The notes under the pieces were generated by a model that was given only the letters and a program-made list of their open reading frames with translations, searched no databases and was not told where the DNA came from. Shown piece after piece: positions 1 through 12,182 of a stretch of DNA of 64,000 bases; positions within the stretch are counted from its first letter, which is position 1, and each line of letters begins with the position of its first letter. This DNA comes from Lophium mytilinum. Lineage: Eukaryota > Ascomycota > Dothideomycetes > Mytilinidiales > Mytilinidiaceae. Location: assembly GCA_010093605.1 (NCBI GenBank), contig MU004198.1, positions 626,456 through 690,455 of the forward strand. Reading direction: 5' to 3'. The translations under genes and the position numbers were made by a program.

Positions 1-1548
1 GCGAACTTCTCCAAGGCCTCAGGATCCCCAACAGCTTTTCCTGCCACGTCACTGATTTTTATCGCACCTCTTCCAGCTACTTTCTGTAGCTTGAAAACAA
101 TGCTGGGACTAATATCCGGATGCTCGAAGTCGCCTGCTGCTGCTTAGCATGATGCTCGTGTAGAAAACACACAGCCTTACTCCACAAAGACCGGCCCATA
201 GAGAACACGGCATGAAAACCTGCAGCTTGAGCTATTAGGTTGTATTCAACGCTCAGCGTGGGATTCATAGAATCTGAAAACATCAACGTAGGTGCTCGTC
301 CAGCATCTATCCCTCCAGTACTCCCTGAGCAAGCATAAACCTTCGCAGCTGCCTCGATGAAGTCTTTCGGATTTGCCGAGTCAATTCTGAGCCCCGTGAA
401 GATCTGACTAAAACACTTCCCGTGCAGAGCGGACGCTGGATCAGAAGGTGTATACTTCTCTGAGAATCTGTCAAGAAAGAGTGTCGACCCAAACGTGTCC
501 GGCAATGCGAGACCAATCATTTGCTTTCGAATAATCAGTCCAGAACAATCCCGGCAATGGGCTCTGTGTACTTACACTATGGCTAAACCACTCGCCATAG
601 CACTCAATCCACTGCGTCAACGCGATTATAGTGCTGGAAGCATAGTTGTCAGAAAGTGCGCCAGTCCCCATGAACCACTCATGCGGCATTGTTCCCACCG
701 GCTTCAGTCCCACCACACGCGAAAGATGCACGTTGCTGCTACCCAAAAAGTTGCCCATCTCAGGCCGCCCTCCGAACTCTATCTGTGCCCGCTGGAGGCC
801 TTCCAATATGCTTTTGTGACTGTTCATATCTCGTCCCCGTCGTGAACCAAAGTCAGCAAAATGAATTCCGTGCTGGATACAGAAGGCCGCTCTTGAGTAG
901 GCTATCTGACCTTGATCGGAAGGGTGCGACGCTGGAACCATGAAGCGGTAATACGCTTCCACTAGTAACCGCAAAATGGCATTTTCGAACAGGGTGGTGG
1001 CTTGCCAACTTCCTCTTGCGATGATGGCGATTTCTCCAAGGGTTGCCGCAGTCGCACTGTCCGGTGTAGCATTCACGGGATGGAAAGATAATTCCAAGGC
1101 GTTTGTGTCGTATCGAAACGAGCAGAGATGGTCCAAGTATTCTTGCGGAAAGTAGGGACATTCCCGCTTTAGATATTCCACCTCTTCATTGGTGATAATG
1201 ACCTGCTCCAACTCTGTTTAAGGTCGCTGTTAATATAACAAGACACTGTAATACTAAACACACTTATAAACCTAGGGAGAAGAACCTTCCACTGTCTTCT
1301 TGAAATACTCGAAGGCTTGCTGGTTGAAGAGGAAGTCAGGCGACCGGTTGGTATATTTCCAGACAACATCTATGCACGTTAAAGTGACTGAGACCACATC
1401 TGGGGTAATCGATAAGCGTACCAACGTTAGGATAAAACTTTACAATTGCCCATTGGACTGCTAGCTTATACAAGGACAGGTCAAGAAAAGGCGACAATGG
1501 GTGCCCATCTTTGCCAATGGACGAAGTAGTGGCTGTGTGGTTGCTCAT
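1..1548 (-). CDS. NPT1: Nicotinate phosphoribosyltransferase (3' end beyond window)
   Basis: Converts nicotinate, PRPP and ATP to nicotinate mononucleotide in the Preiss-Handler/NAD salvage pathway. Five exons are proposed on the minus strand: 1548-1422, 1369-1286, 1214-576, 523-181 and 142 to beyond base 1, with introns of 38-70 bases. Spliced, the protein reads continuously through family landmarks: an N-terminal SLYK segment, WKYTNRSPDFLFN, an FGSRRGRD block, a GTMPHEW(F)MG block, LALPDTFGS, and a C-terminal SIVFKL...AIKISD...VGDP stretch running off the edge. The unspliced frames shift or stop at each proposed intron, which supports the model. ATG 1548 opens an exon that matches the conserved amino end. 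It is the last gene before the AT-rich tract on its 5' side. Family identity is very likely; the exact intron 4 boundary (143-180) is the least certain. Confidence 0.9.
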
Positions 1549-1892
1549 CGTAAATTGGCTTCTGCAATGAAAGGAAAAAGTTAAGAAAGAGGTAAGAGCC
1601 TGATAACTGGGAAGGCCCGCAACTTTATAATATGTGCCTAAACAGGCTGTTACTAAGTAAGGTGCAGAGCTATATTATATCTCTAGTATTAAAATATATA
1701 TTTAGAACTATAATCTCTTCTAAAATATAGGAGATATATATAGATAGCTTTTTACTAAGAAAGCCTTTTTAAACTTATAAATAAGTAAGTATAATAGAGA
1801 GGTCTTTAGCTTGGTATAATTAAAGCCTGCTATAATATAAATAAGAAGCGCTTATATCTCTTCACCCCTTATTAAGAGTTATAGGCCTTTAT
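1549..1892. other. Intergenic, entry to AT-rich tract
   Basis: Base composition changes from balanced to strongly AT-rich within roughly 100 bases upstream of NPT1. I see no gene. It should hold the NPT1 promoter and ends at the TTTAT duplication (1888-1892) flanking the retrotransposon. Confidence 0.6.
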
Positions 1893-2149
1893 TGTAAGGA
1901 TTACAATAGCATAAGCATTATATCCTTACGTATAATAGGCTTAAAAGCCTTTAAACGGGACGAAACTGTAAGCGTTTAAACGTGATACAAAAAACATTAG
2001 ATAACATTATAAGAACATTAGAGAAACATTTTATAATGCATTAAATACTATATATATACTCCGTTACTATTAATAGAGAATAGAACTTAAGTAATATAAT
2101 TCCTATCTATCTATCTATCTATTCTTACATCGACTCTATACCTTTAACA
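1893..2149 (+). repeat. 5' LTR of the copia element
   Basis: 257 bases, TG...CA ends, same length as the 3' copy. By eye it differs from the 3' LTR at about 25 positions, nearly all transitions, with A or T usually on this side. It contains a TATATATACT stretch (about 2049-2060) that could be the element's TATA box, and a short TATC microsatellite near its end. Confidence 0.93.
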
Positions 2150-2876
2150 GGTTATAAGCCTAGATTGTACTACGTAATCTACAGCTATACAAAGCACCAA
2201 TAGGCAGGTTCTATCTTAAAATTAATTAAATATTAATTGAAACTATTAAAATCAACCAAATATCGTTCTAAATTAACTAAATATTGGATAAAAACGCCGC
2301 TATTTACTATTACTAGCATATAAACCTACTACACCACCGTATAAGTAGTTTCAAGCTTAAAACAAAGCAAAAATAGCCGAAAATAAAGCCGAAATTGAAG
2401 AAGAGGATAAAGTTATTAACTATAAACCCGCTATATAATAGCTGGAACGCGATCTAGAATTGTAAATCTATTATAAACAAAATTAGACTAAAGAAATTTA
2501 TATTTACCATTATAAAGCTTCTATAAGCTTATATTATGTTATAAACCACGTAATTAACCTTCCAACCTCTATTATCTATCACGTATTAAATCTAGATACT
2601 CCGTATTAGATTATAACTTTTTATCCTATTATTTTATCTAATATAAGAAGATAAATCGATTAAAATTTAAAATATTTCTCTTTCTATCTATCTATCTATT
2701 TATCAAATATATAGATACATAGAATTTATCTATCTATCTATTCGCCAAATATATAGATAGATAGAAATCTATCTATTTAAATAAAAATCTATAGATATAT
2801 AGAAATCCATCTATTTATCTATTTATCTATCTATCTATTTGCCTAACGGGCTATCTATCTATCTATTTAATCTAAA

Positions 2877-5800
2877 ATGGATAAAATTAGTATTACTAAG
2901 CTAGTTAGTTAATCTAACTATAAAGTTTAGGCTCTAAGAGTACAATCTCTCTTAGTAGAAAAAAGTTGTAGTAATGCTATTAGCAGTACTACTCCTATTC
3001 CTATTAATAAGGAAAACGATGTAAAAGCATTAGCCACTATTAGGCTTACTATAGAGGATGGTCCTCTATTATAATTATAGTATTCCGCTACTATAATAGA
3101 AGCTTAGAAGCTACTAAAGAAGCTATATAGCCTAAAGGGCTTTAGTTCTAAATTCCTTATTTATAAGGAACTGTTTAATACTATTTTATCTAAGTTTTTA
3201 ACTATAGAAGATTACTTAAATAAGATAAAACAGTTAACAGATTAATTAAAAGCAAAAAAGCTTGAATTACTAAATTAAGTTATTGTAGCCTAGGTTTTAA
3301 ATAACCTAATAGACCCCTATAATAGCTTTATAATAATGGTTACGTAATTCTATAGGGAAAATTCATCTAATATTAAATTAGATGATTTATTCTCTAATTT
3401 AATAGATGAAGTAAGAAGATAAGAGTCTAAAGAGTATAAAACAGCTCTATTTAATAGAACTAAAAAGTTCTTACCTAAGAATAAGAATAGAATAGAAAAA
3501 CAATACTATAAGAAGTGTAAAACAGCTACGCACCTTATAAAGGATTATTTCTATCTATTTTCTAAAAGGGCACTAAAGTAGTTTAGAACTAAAGAATATT
3601 TTGAACTACTAAAAGAAAATAAGGAAGAATCCTTAATTATAGAGGAATCTAACCCTAGATAGAACAATTTTAATATAGAACTAGATGCAGCTAAAGTAAA
3701 GGTATTTCTAGCATCCTATTATACCCCTAATAATAAAGCTAATTATATATCAGACTCTAGGAGCATAAGCCATATAATAGTAGATAGAAAGCTATATACT
3801 AGCTATAAAGAACAAGCTACTATATTAAATTAGGGAGAAAATAAAACTATAACCGCAGAAGGTGTAGGAAATATACAATTAAAACTAAATAGGAATATAT
3901 TTATACTAGAAAAGTGCCTTTTTATACCTAACTTTAGATATAATCTAATATCTATAAGTAAATTAGATTCTACAGGAATAAATGTTACGTTTAAGAATAA
4001 AACAGCTATTATATATAAAAAGAATAATATACTAGTAACAGCATCGCTTAAAAACTCTTTATACTATATAAATATAGAAAATACAACGCTTTTTATAAAG
4101 CAAATAAATTAAATATATAAATAGATAGATAAAAGCGATTTAACAAATACATATATAGATAGAAATAATCTATCTACTTGGCACTAAAGAATAGGCTATA
4201 TAAGCTCTAGAAAGCTTAGTATACTATTAGGTATAAATATAAAAGAACCTATATAATGCAAAGCCTGTATAAAAGCTAAAATGATAAAAAATAAGAGAAG
4301 TAAGGAAATAACACTAAAAACAGTAATTCCTTTATAAAAAGTCTCTTTAGATTTAGCAGGGCCTATAAATCTACCTAGTTTAGGGGGTAATAAATACGTT
4401 ATCTTCTTTATAGATACAGCTTTAAGATATATAGAATATAAACTATTAAAATCTAAAGATAAAGCTTATAACGCCTTTTTAGAATGTAAAGCTAAGGCTG
4501 AAAATATAAATATAGGAGATAAAAGAAAAATATAAATTTTTAAAACTAATAATAGGGGAGAATATATAAATAAGAAGTTTAAAACAACTCTTTTAAAAAC
4601 GGGTATAACCCATTAATTCTTAAGCCCCTATACGCCGGAACAAAACGGTCTAATAGAACGAATTAACTTAACTATATTTAATATAGTAAGGGCTCTATTA
4701 TATACAGCTAATTTACCTTTTAATCTATGGGGAGAAGCTGTAAATGCGGCCGTATATATATATAATAGAACGCCGCACTCTAGCTTAAAAGATAAAACGC
4801 CATTTAAGCTATATTATAAAAGAAAAGCTAAAATAGATAATATAAAGATCTTTGGCTCTACAGCTTATTATAAGGTTAAAACGCAAATAACTAAATTAGA
4901 ACCAAGAGCTAAAAAGGCTATAGTATTAGGCTATAGTTTAAATGCGTATAGACTATTAGATCTAGAAACTAAAAAGATCTTTTGGGTAAGAGATGTATCT
5001 ATAATAGAAGGCTTCCTTAATAAAAGGAATAAAACTAACGTTAATAAAAAGGGAAATCCTTTAGAATATGTTATTAATATAGAGCCACTAAAATATAATA
5101 CTATAAGTAATAATACTATAAGTAATACTATAAGTAATGATACTATAAGTAATAATACTATAAGTAATGATACTATAAGTAATAATACTATAAGTAATAA
5201 TACTATAAGTAATAATACTATAAGTAGTAATAATTTAATAATAGATGAAAGCTCTAAAGATGAATTAGCTTTAAAACCATCTAGAAATCTATCTACTTAA
5301 AGATATACGCAAAATCTAAATTTAATAAATAGATATATAGATGAAAATTAAGTACAATTATTAAATATATACATAGATAGAAACTAAACTTAATTATTTA
5401 TAAATACATATATAGATAATCTATCTGAAGATGAATTAGCCTTTATTATTAATAATAACAACGAGCCAAATATAAATAAATAAGCTATAGAATCTCCTTA
5501 TAATAATAAGTAGAAAGAAGCTATGTAAATAGAAATAGACTAGCTTAATAAGTAAAATACCTAGGAGTTAGTAGACTTACTAGTAAATAGAATTGCGTTA
5601 AAAGGACGCTGGGTTTATAAAATTAAAACTGATATAGATAACAATATATCTAAATATAAGGTAAGATAGGTAGTAAAAGGTTTTAGCTAAGTCTACGGCG
5701 TAGATTATGAAGAAACCTTTACTAGTACCTGCCGCCCAGAAGTATATAGGCTATTACTTATATTAGCTACTTATTATAACTGGGAAATAATATAATAGGA

Positions 5801-7010
5801 CTTTAAAAATGCATTTACGCATGCAGAATTAGATAAAGAACTTTACGTGGAACAACTATATGGCTTTAATAAAAACAATAGTAATAAAGTCTGTAAACTA
5901 AATAAAGCCTTATATAGTTTAAAATAATTACCTAAATAGTAGTATATACATCTAGCTACCTATCTAGAAAAGTATAGTTTTAAAGGTACTATTGCAGAGC
6001 AAGCAGTATTTAAAAATATGCAACTAAATATAATAATAGTCTGCTATATAGATAATTTATTAGTATTTAGGCTAAATATAAAAGATATAGAAAATCTACA
6101 ATTAAAACTAAGCAAAGACTTAGAACTAATAAACTTGGGCCATATATCCTATTTTCTAGGCATAGAAATAACACGTAATAGAAAAGAAAGAACCCTATTA
6201 CTAAGCCAGAAAAAGTATATAAAAAGTCTATTAAAAAGATTTAATAAAGAGAAACTAAATTCCGTTTCTATACCAGGAGAAATAGGTATAAAACTAGAGA
6301 AAAACAATAAACAGGCATTAAAAGAAGATATAAAACTATACTAGCAATAAGTTAAAAGCCTTATTTATCTATCTATAAAGACAAGACTAGATATAGCCTA
6401 TAGCGTAAATCTATGCACTTATTTTATATCTAATCCTAGTCCTATTTACTTTAAAGCCTTAGAAAGGATCTAGAAATACTTATTATATAAGCCTACGCAC
6501 GGAATTAGCGTTAAATTTTCTCCTAGTAATCCAGCACCCTATTTATTAGGATATTCCAATGCAGATCACGGGGGTAATATAATAGGAAGAAAATTAATAA
6601 CTAGCTACTACTTCTCCTATAGAAAAACCCCTATTAGCTAGAATAGTAAACTACAGAAATCTATAGCACTATCTAGTTGCAAAGCTAAATATATAGCTTT
6701 AAAAGAAACTATAAAAGAATATATATACTTAATAAGTATATTAAAACAACTTAATATTAAAAATATAGAAGACTTCTATCTATTTACAGATAGTTAATCA
6801 GCTATAGAATTAGCTAATAATCCTAAATACCACTTAAAAACTAAATATATAAATATACAATATCACTTTATAAGAGAAAACATTCAAAATAGATTAATGA
6901 AGCTAGCCTACCTTAATACTAAGGAGCAAATAGCTAATATATTCACTAAACCACTAGTGGGAAGTAGTTTTACTAAAATAGTAGACTATATAAGATTAGA
7001 TACTAAATAG
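2877..7010 (+). pseudogene. copia gag-pol polyprotein, nonsense-riddled
   Basis: One frame holds all domains without a frameshift. Gag begins at 2877. The zinc knuckle lies at 3507-3548, where the first and last metal-binding cysteines read Tyr (TAT at 3507 and 3546). The protease Asp-Ser-Gly triad at 3753-3761 reads Asp-Ser-Arg. The GAG-pre-integrase Trp-His is at 4179. The integrase first Asp (4350) and the Glu (4638) are intact, but the second Asp codon (4548) reads Asn. The reverse transcriptase active-site motif at 6045-6056 reads Tyr-Ile-Asp-Asn. RNase H begins near 6550 and the frame ends near Asn-Ile-Phe-Thr-Lys-Pro (about 6936). All these replacements are single G-to-A changes. The longest surviving open stretch is 6018-6344, within reverse transcriptase. 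The domain order is certain, the inactivity close to certain. Confidence 0.93.
5090..5232 (+). repeat. In-frame minisatellite in copia pol
   Basis: About ten head-to-tail copies of a 12-15 base unit (ACTATAAGTAAT with or without an extra codon) lie between the integrase and reverse transcriptase domains. They stay in frame and encode Thr-Ile-Ser-Asn with variable Asn/Asp linkers. The position suits a flexible linker, and the copy number probably varies between element copies. Confidence 0.85.
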
Positions 7011-7100
7011 ATACATAGATACATAGATATAACTATATTGCGCAAATACATAAATATATAGATTCTATCTATCTATCTATCTATCTGTGTAAAGAAGAAA

Positions 7101-7133
<33 letters not shown>

Positions 7134-7191
7134 CCTCTCTATCTATTCGAAAAAGAATACACAAAATAAGCATATAACGCTTAAGGGAGTG

Positions 7192-7448
7192 TGTAAGGAT
7201 TACAATAGCATAAGCGTTATATCCTTACGCATAATAGGCTCAAAAGCCTTCAAACAGGACGAAACCGTAAGCGTTTGAACGTGATACAACGAACATTGGA
7301 TAACGTTACAAGAACGTTAGAGAAACATTTTACAATGCATTAAATGCTGTATATATACTCTGTTGCTGTCAATGTAGAATAGAACTCAAGCAATATAATT
7401 CCTATCTATCTATCTATCTATTCTCACATCGACTCTATACCTTTAACA
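7192..7448 (+). repeat. 3' LTR of the copia element
   Basis: 257 bases with TG...CA ends, followed by the TTTAT duplication at 7449-7453. It keeps more CpA/TpG sites than the 5' copy, so it is the less mutated of the two. A GATA/TATC-rich stretch (about 7060-7145) precedes it. Confidence 0.93.
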
Positions 7449-8414
7449 TTTATTTATAGGCCTTTCTTTCTATCTTAAATTAATTTATCTAGAGGGGTAT
7501 ATTAAGGCCTCTAGTGTTATATACTTAAGCTACTTGCTATTTCTAAATACCGTCTCTAAATGTAGTAGTAATAAAGATATATATATATATTAATCCTTAA
7601 TAAATAAATAGATAAATAGACAAATAGATAGAAATATAGATATATAGATAGAAAGATAGATATATAGATAGAAAGATAGGTATATAGATAGAAAGATAGA
7701 TATATAGATAGAAAGATAGATATATAGATAGAAAGATAGATATATAGATAGAAAGATAGATAGATAGAAAGATAAGTCTATTATACTATTATAGCTTCTG
7801 TTAGAGTCTATGCAGCAGCTCTATATAGTGTTTTTTTCTTAATAAGGGAAACTAGCCTATACTGGGGAAACGCTTCCTCTAAGACTAGCTAAGGTAAATA
7901 GTTCTCTTCTAGGCATATTAGACTAATATGCTTTAGTATTATATATTAAGCTTAGTAAGGGAAAAATAGTTTAAACCCCTACTAGATAAATATGTCTAGG
8001 AAAATGTTATAGTGCATTCGCCTAGCGTTAGAGATGGCGAGAAATAGCTTAGGTTTTAAAAGAGGTATTAGTAGAGTAGTATTCTTTAAAAGATAGCGCT
8101 TTAAAAATGTCTTAGATCTTCTAGCATATAAGCTTCTACTAGCCCAGAATCAATACAGTCCGCCCTGCATCTAATTAGTAGTGCTCTTAATAGTATTTCC
8201 TGTTATCTATTATCTAATACTTTATTTAACTAGAGATTAGGTACTCTATAGCTAGAGGTATACTAACTATTTAAAAGTGCTAGCTAACACTTTTATCTCC
8301 TTAATTTAGAGTTAGGGGCGGCTGTAGTATTAGCTACTTTTAGTATAGAGAATAAAGTATCTAAGTTATTCTTATAGAAGATAGAAGCTATAAATTTTAA
8401 GATAGTGTAGGCGT
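7449..8414. other. AT-rich intergenic with GATA microsatellite
   Basis: No open frame of note. Bases 7590-7770 are a compound microsatellite of GATA-type units (TATATAGATAGAAAGATAGA repeated about six times, with variants). The rest is AT-rich sequence with frequent stops, presumably older decayed transposon DNA. Confidence 0.7.
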
Positions 8415-8667
8415 TGTAAGGTTTACAATAGCATAAGCATTATATCCTTACGCATAATAGGCTTAAAAGATTTAAACAAGATAAAACTGTTTAAACGTGA
8501 TATAATAAACGTTAGACAATAATATAAGAACACTAGAGAGACGTTTTATAATGCATTAAATGCTGTATATATACAACTCCGTTGCTGTTAATATTAAAAA
8601 GAACTCAAGCAATACAGTTTCTATCTATCTAGCTATCTATTCTTACATTAACTCTATACCTTTAACA
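8415..8667 (+). repeat. Solo LTR of the same copia family
   Basis: 253 bases match the LTRs at 1893 and 7192 along their whole length, with TG at 8415 and ACA at 8667 and a few small indels. No internal domain adjoins it. The flanking five bases (GGCGT and ATAAA) do not match, so the target duplication has been lost to mutation, or the copy arose by recombination between different insertions. Confidence 0.88.
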
Positions 8668-10245
8668 ATAAAGCCTTAATTAAATGTTAGCCCAGCTTTA
8701 CAAGTTTCCTGATTAGCCTGTTACTAAGGTACTAAGGCCTTTGGTTTTATTATATTTCCTGTCCTTGGCGCTAATTCTCAAGATCCAGGTCATATGTACC
8801 TGATGTATGACAACATGCGGCGCAGCGCACTAAGCCTCTCGAATTCCTACACTAATATGGTAAGTATCTCAACAAAACCGCGCAAGCCTTCTTTCTCTCC
8901 GTTTTCCTAAACACCCCGATGTTAATTGCTTTAGATAACCATGCCGTAAAGTCCAGCCGCCAAAGACACTTCCTCCAAGGCGCAAGCAAAAGGGTAATCG
9001 CCGGTCTCAGTTATCCTTTCACGTGTGTACTTCTTGCGCTGCGGCGCATTATGTTGCCGCAACCTCCGCCTCCTCCATCCTATACTCATCTCTACTCCGT
9101 CGCACTTCCGCATTACTTGCGTCTCTTGCTGTGCCTAATACAGGGGCTCTTGAATTATCGTGTTCTCCTGGCATGCTTTATTTCATTACGCCTCCCCGTT
9201 CACTGCGCCCCCTAGCCCAGTGCAGCGCTTAATAGGAAATATGCCTTGGAGGAAGACTGCTATATGTGTCTTCAAGATAGTACTACATAACAGCTGTAAA
9301 TGCCAGAAGTCATGTTATTTCCACTTATCCTACTTTACTTTTTGCTGCTCGAACTGACTTCACTATGAAGTTGGTTTCTCTACTTCTCTTTGAACAGCTT
9401 GTGCTCTCGAGTTCAACGCCTGACACAACGGCTAGGGCTCCCCCTGTGATAGCTAGCCGCAGTAAGTGCATTATTCTCGTGATCCGCTTAGGTCCTGTTT
9501 AGTATACTTTAAGATAGTGTGGTGAGGTAGATTGGTGCAGGTATACTGGCGGCACCGGATAAGCGTTTAGGACCCCCTTCTTGATTGCGGAGGGCAGAGC
9601 TGTATTATCTATCATCTCTTCTTCTCGCAAAGTCTGCCCTAGGCAACACAACGGCTACGACCTCATCTTCGATATAACACAATTGAGGTTATCCTCTTCC
9701 TCTTTCTTTCCCCTTAGTCAACGTGATCCTCACTCCTGTAACTATCCCGCCCTCCACCACTATAATAGGATGTTGGTTTGGAAAAGGTACCCTTTTAAAC
9801 CTTAAGAGCACTAAGAAACATACTAGAAAACGTGCGAATTAACATCTCCTCATGGGTTTAAACAATTTTGCAGGGGTTACTTAGTATGCTTCAAAGTTGC
9901 TTTCTTTTTTTAAGCCTTGGCCAATTTAATTTATTACTGATATTTGTCTACTATCCCGAGCAGGGGGTTAATATTCATCTCCAAACATACCAGTTTAGTG
10001 TTATGCAGAATAACATAGAATAAAATATAAGGGTCCTATTTCTCATATTTATTTTAAACAGAAATTCTAATTAATTTTTTTATTAGTAAAGAAACTATCA
10101 TTAGGGCTAGAAGAAGCCTCTTAATAATGTTAGAGATCTAGAAGCCCTCTTTCCCTATAGAATGCTTAGTTACATGGATAGTTACATGGATAGATAGATT
10201 AATCGGTGGATAAGTAAATAGATAGATAGATATAAATAGATAGAT

Positions 10246-10283
<38 letters not shown>

Positions 10284-10675
10284 CGATAGATAGATTGATA
10301 GATAGATAGATAGAGACTTACTGTTTAAATTTAAGCTTTAGGACATTACTCCTCTAGTAACTTAGCCTAGTAAAAATTTGAAGTGCTTAGTAAGGCCCTA
10401 GTCCTTATAATTAGGGTAAAGGAGAATAGTTAAGAAGTCTACTAAATCTAGATGCATTAAAAGCTATAGAGATAACGCCTCATAATTTAATTTATTACTC
10501 CTAGATTTACCTTAAAGTAGGCCTTTTACGCCTGGAATATTTACCTATCATTTTTTGTTATCTTCCTCTAGGTAGGATATTTGACATCGCAATCTAGATA
10601 CTTAGAAGTATCCTAAAAAGCCTTCTTTCAAGATAATCCTAATTAGAAGATTGCACTTAACAGCTAGATCTAGAA
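8668..10675. other. Gene-poor stretch with a balanced-GC island and GATA arrays
   Basis: From about 8760 to 9800 the sequence is less AT-rich than its surroundings. It has several short open frames, none resembling a known family. A 45-codon frame at 9365-9502 begins with a signal-peptide-like segment (see findings). Bases 10160-10315 hold a GATA microsatellite. No gene can be supported. Confidence 0.55.
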
Positions 10676-10936
10676 TATCAAAGGTATAGAGTCGATGTGA
10701 GAATAGATAGACAGATAGATAGATAGGAATTATATTGCTTAAGTTCTATACTACATCAATAGGAATAGAGTATATATACAGCATTTAATGCATTATAAAC
10801 TGTTTCTCTAACGTTCTTATAACATTATCTAACGTTTGTTGTATCACGTTCAAACGCTCACGGTTTTGTCCTGTTTAAAGGCTTTTGAGCCTATTATACG
10901 TAAGGATAGAACGCTTATGCTATAGTAATCCTTACT
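10676..10936 (-). repeat. Inverted, degraded LTR remnant of the copia family
   Basis: Read on the minus strand, this matches the 257-base LTR from its TGTAAGGATT-like start (near 10936) to its GACTCTATACC-like end (near 10676). The terminal TG and CA are mutated. Shared internal marks are the GCATTTAATGC palindrome, the TATATATAC box and a GATA run. No internal domain lies beside it, so it is a solo or truncated copy in the opposite orientation. Confidence 0.82.
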
Positions 10937-12182
10937 TAGAAATACCTTTTAAAATTAGCTTTAATCTAGCTTCCCTTTGTGAGTAGGAATGTTTTCTTCC
11001 TGATTTTCATTTCAAATCCATAGCCAGTCCGGATTATTAACTATTTAAGTAATGAAGTAGTGTACCAGCCTCCTAGTAAGCTAGCTTTACCTATAGATGG
11101 TGTTTTACTACCTTTATTTAGAATAGCTCTAAGTTAGGGGTGTTTATTACAATAACAAGTAGTAAAAGTAGATACATTTATTAAATTATTATCTATAGCT
11201 AACTTCTATTTACACTTAATATAGCCAATTCTAACCCTCCTCTTTTTATTCTATGTATTTTCAAGAAGGCTTACTAATAAATAGCTTAAAGATATTATTG
11301 TAGGAAGTGTAAAATCTAGTAAAAGAAGTTTAGGTAGTATAATTAAGATATATACTTAATGCCTCTTCTCTATATTATTCTAGCTCTTCTCTATATCTAT
11401 CTAGCTCTACTTATATCTATCTACTACTAGTTTATAATAAGATTACTATATATTACTTACTATATAGTTAGATTACTTATATATAGCTAATTAGTATAAT
11501 TAATATATAAATAAGCTAATATATTAGAAAGTAACTAAAGAAGTAATTAAATAGGTAAATAAATAGTAGATGTATAGGCAAATATATAGGTAAATATATA
11601 GGCAAATATATATATAAATAATATATAATTATCTATCTATCTATCTATCTATGTATTAACTTTATAGTATATTTTATCTATTTATATATAAGCTTCTTTT
11701 ATTTTAAGCTTTATAGATTAGTACTTTTAAAACTATAAGAAAGTGAAATAGTATTATTAAAATAGATTCTTTTAGTAGAATAGTATATAGGCATAGGTGC
11801 CTATTTATAAATCTATATATAAGGCTATAGAGACTCTTTTTTTTATAATAACTTTTCTTCTTACTATAACTATTTATATGCCTATTAGTTACTTAATTTT
11901 ATATCTATATCTCTATAAGTATGCTAAAAACCTTTAAATCTTATCTTATTAGGGCTTCTTTGCACTAAGCTGCGCATATAGAAATCTATAAACTTTATAT
12001 TCTTGCCTGCCTAAGTTTCCTATCCATTAAAACTGTCCATTTCTTTAGTAGAATTTCCTTGGCAAATACCACACATATCTACTTGCGTCTTGCTAACATA
12101 GCTGCACATTGACATGCTATTAAAAACCATTACATCCTCAATAAGGTTTACAATGTGGTATTTGCTATAAAATGTTATCGAT
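10937..12182. other. AT-rich intergenic
   Basis: AT-rich, stop-dense sequence with a TATC array near 11630-11652 and ATATAGGCAAATATATAGG-like short repeats near 11575-11615. I see no gene. It ends at the 3' side of the secreted protein gene. Confidence 0.6.

Larger units (their letters stand above)
1893..7448 (+). mobile_element. Full-length Ty1/copia LTR retrotransposon, RIP-degraded
   Basis: Two 257-base direct repeats (1893-2149 and 7192-7448) begin TG and end CA and are flanked by the identical 5-base duplication TTTAT (1888-1892 and 7449-7453). Between them one frame, from ATG 2877 to TAG 7008, keeps register for 1377 codons and carries domains in copia order: gag with a zinc knuckle, protease, integrase, reverse transcriptase, RNase H. 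Integrase lying before reverse transcriptase defines copia rather than gypsy. The frame is full of TAG/TAA codons, mostly where CAG, CAA or TGG would be expected, so it cannot encode a product now. The damage is nearly all C-to-T or G-to-A, as RIP produces. Internal non-coding parts (2150-2876, 7011-7191) hold TATC/GATA arrays. Confidence 0.95.

Noticed and set aside
2683-2870. TATC/GATA arrays considered as a CRISPR-like or satellite array
   Set aside because: Simple tetranucleotide repeats without spacers.
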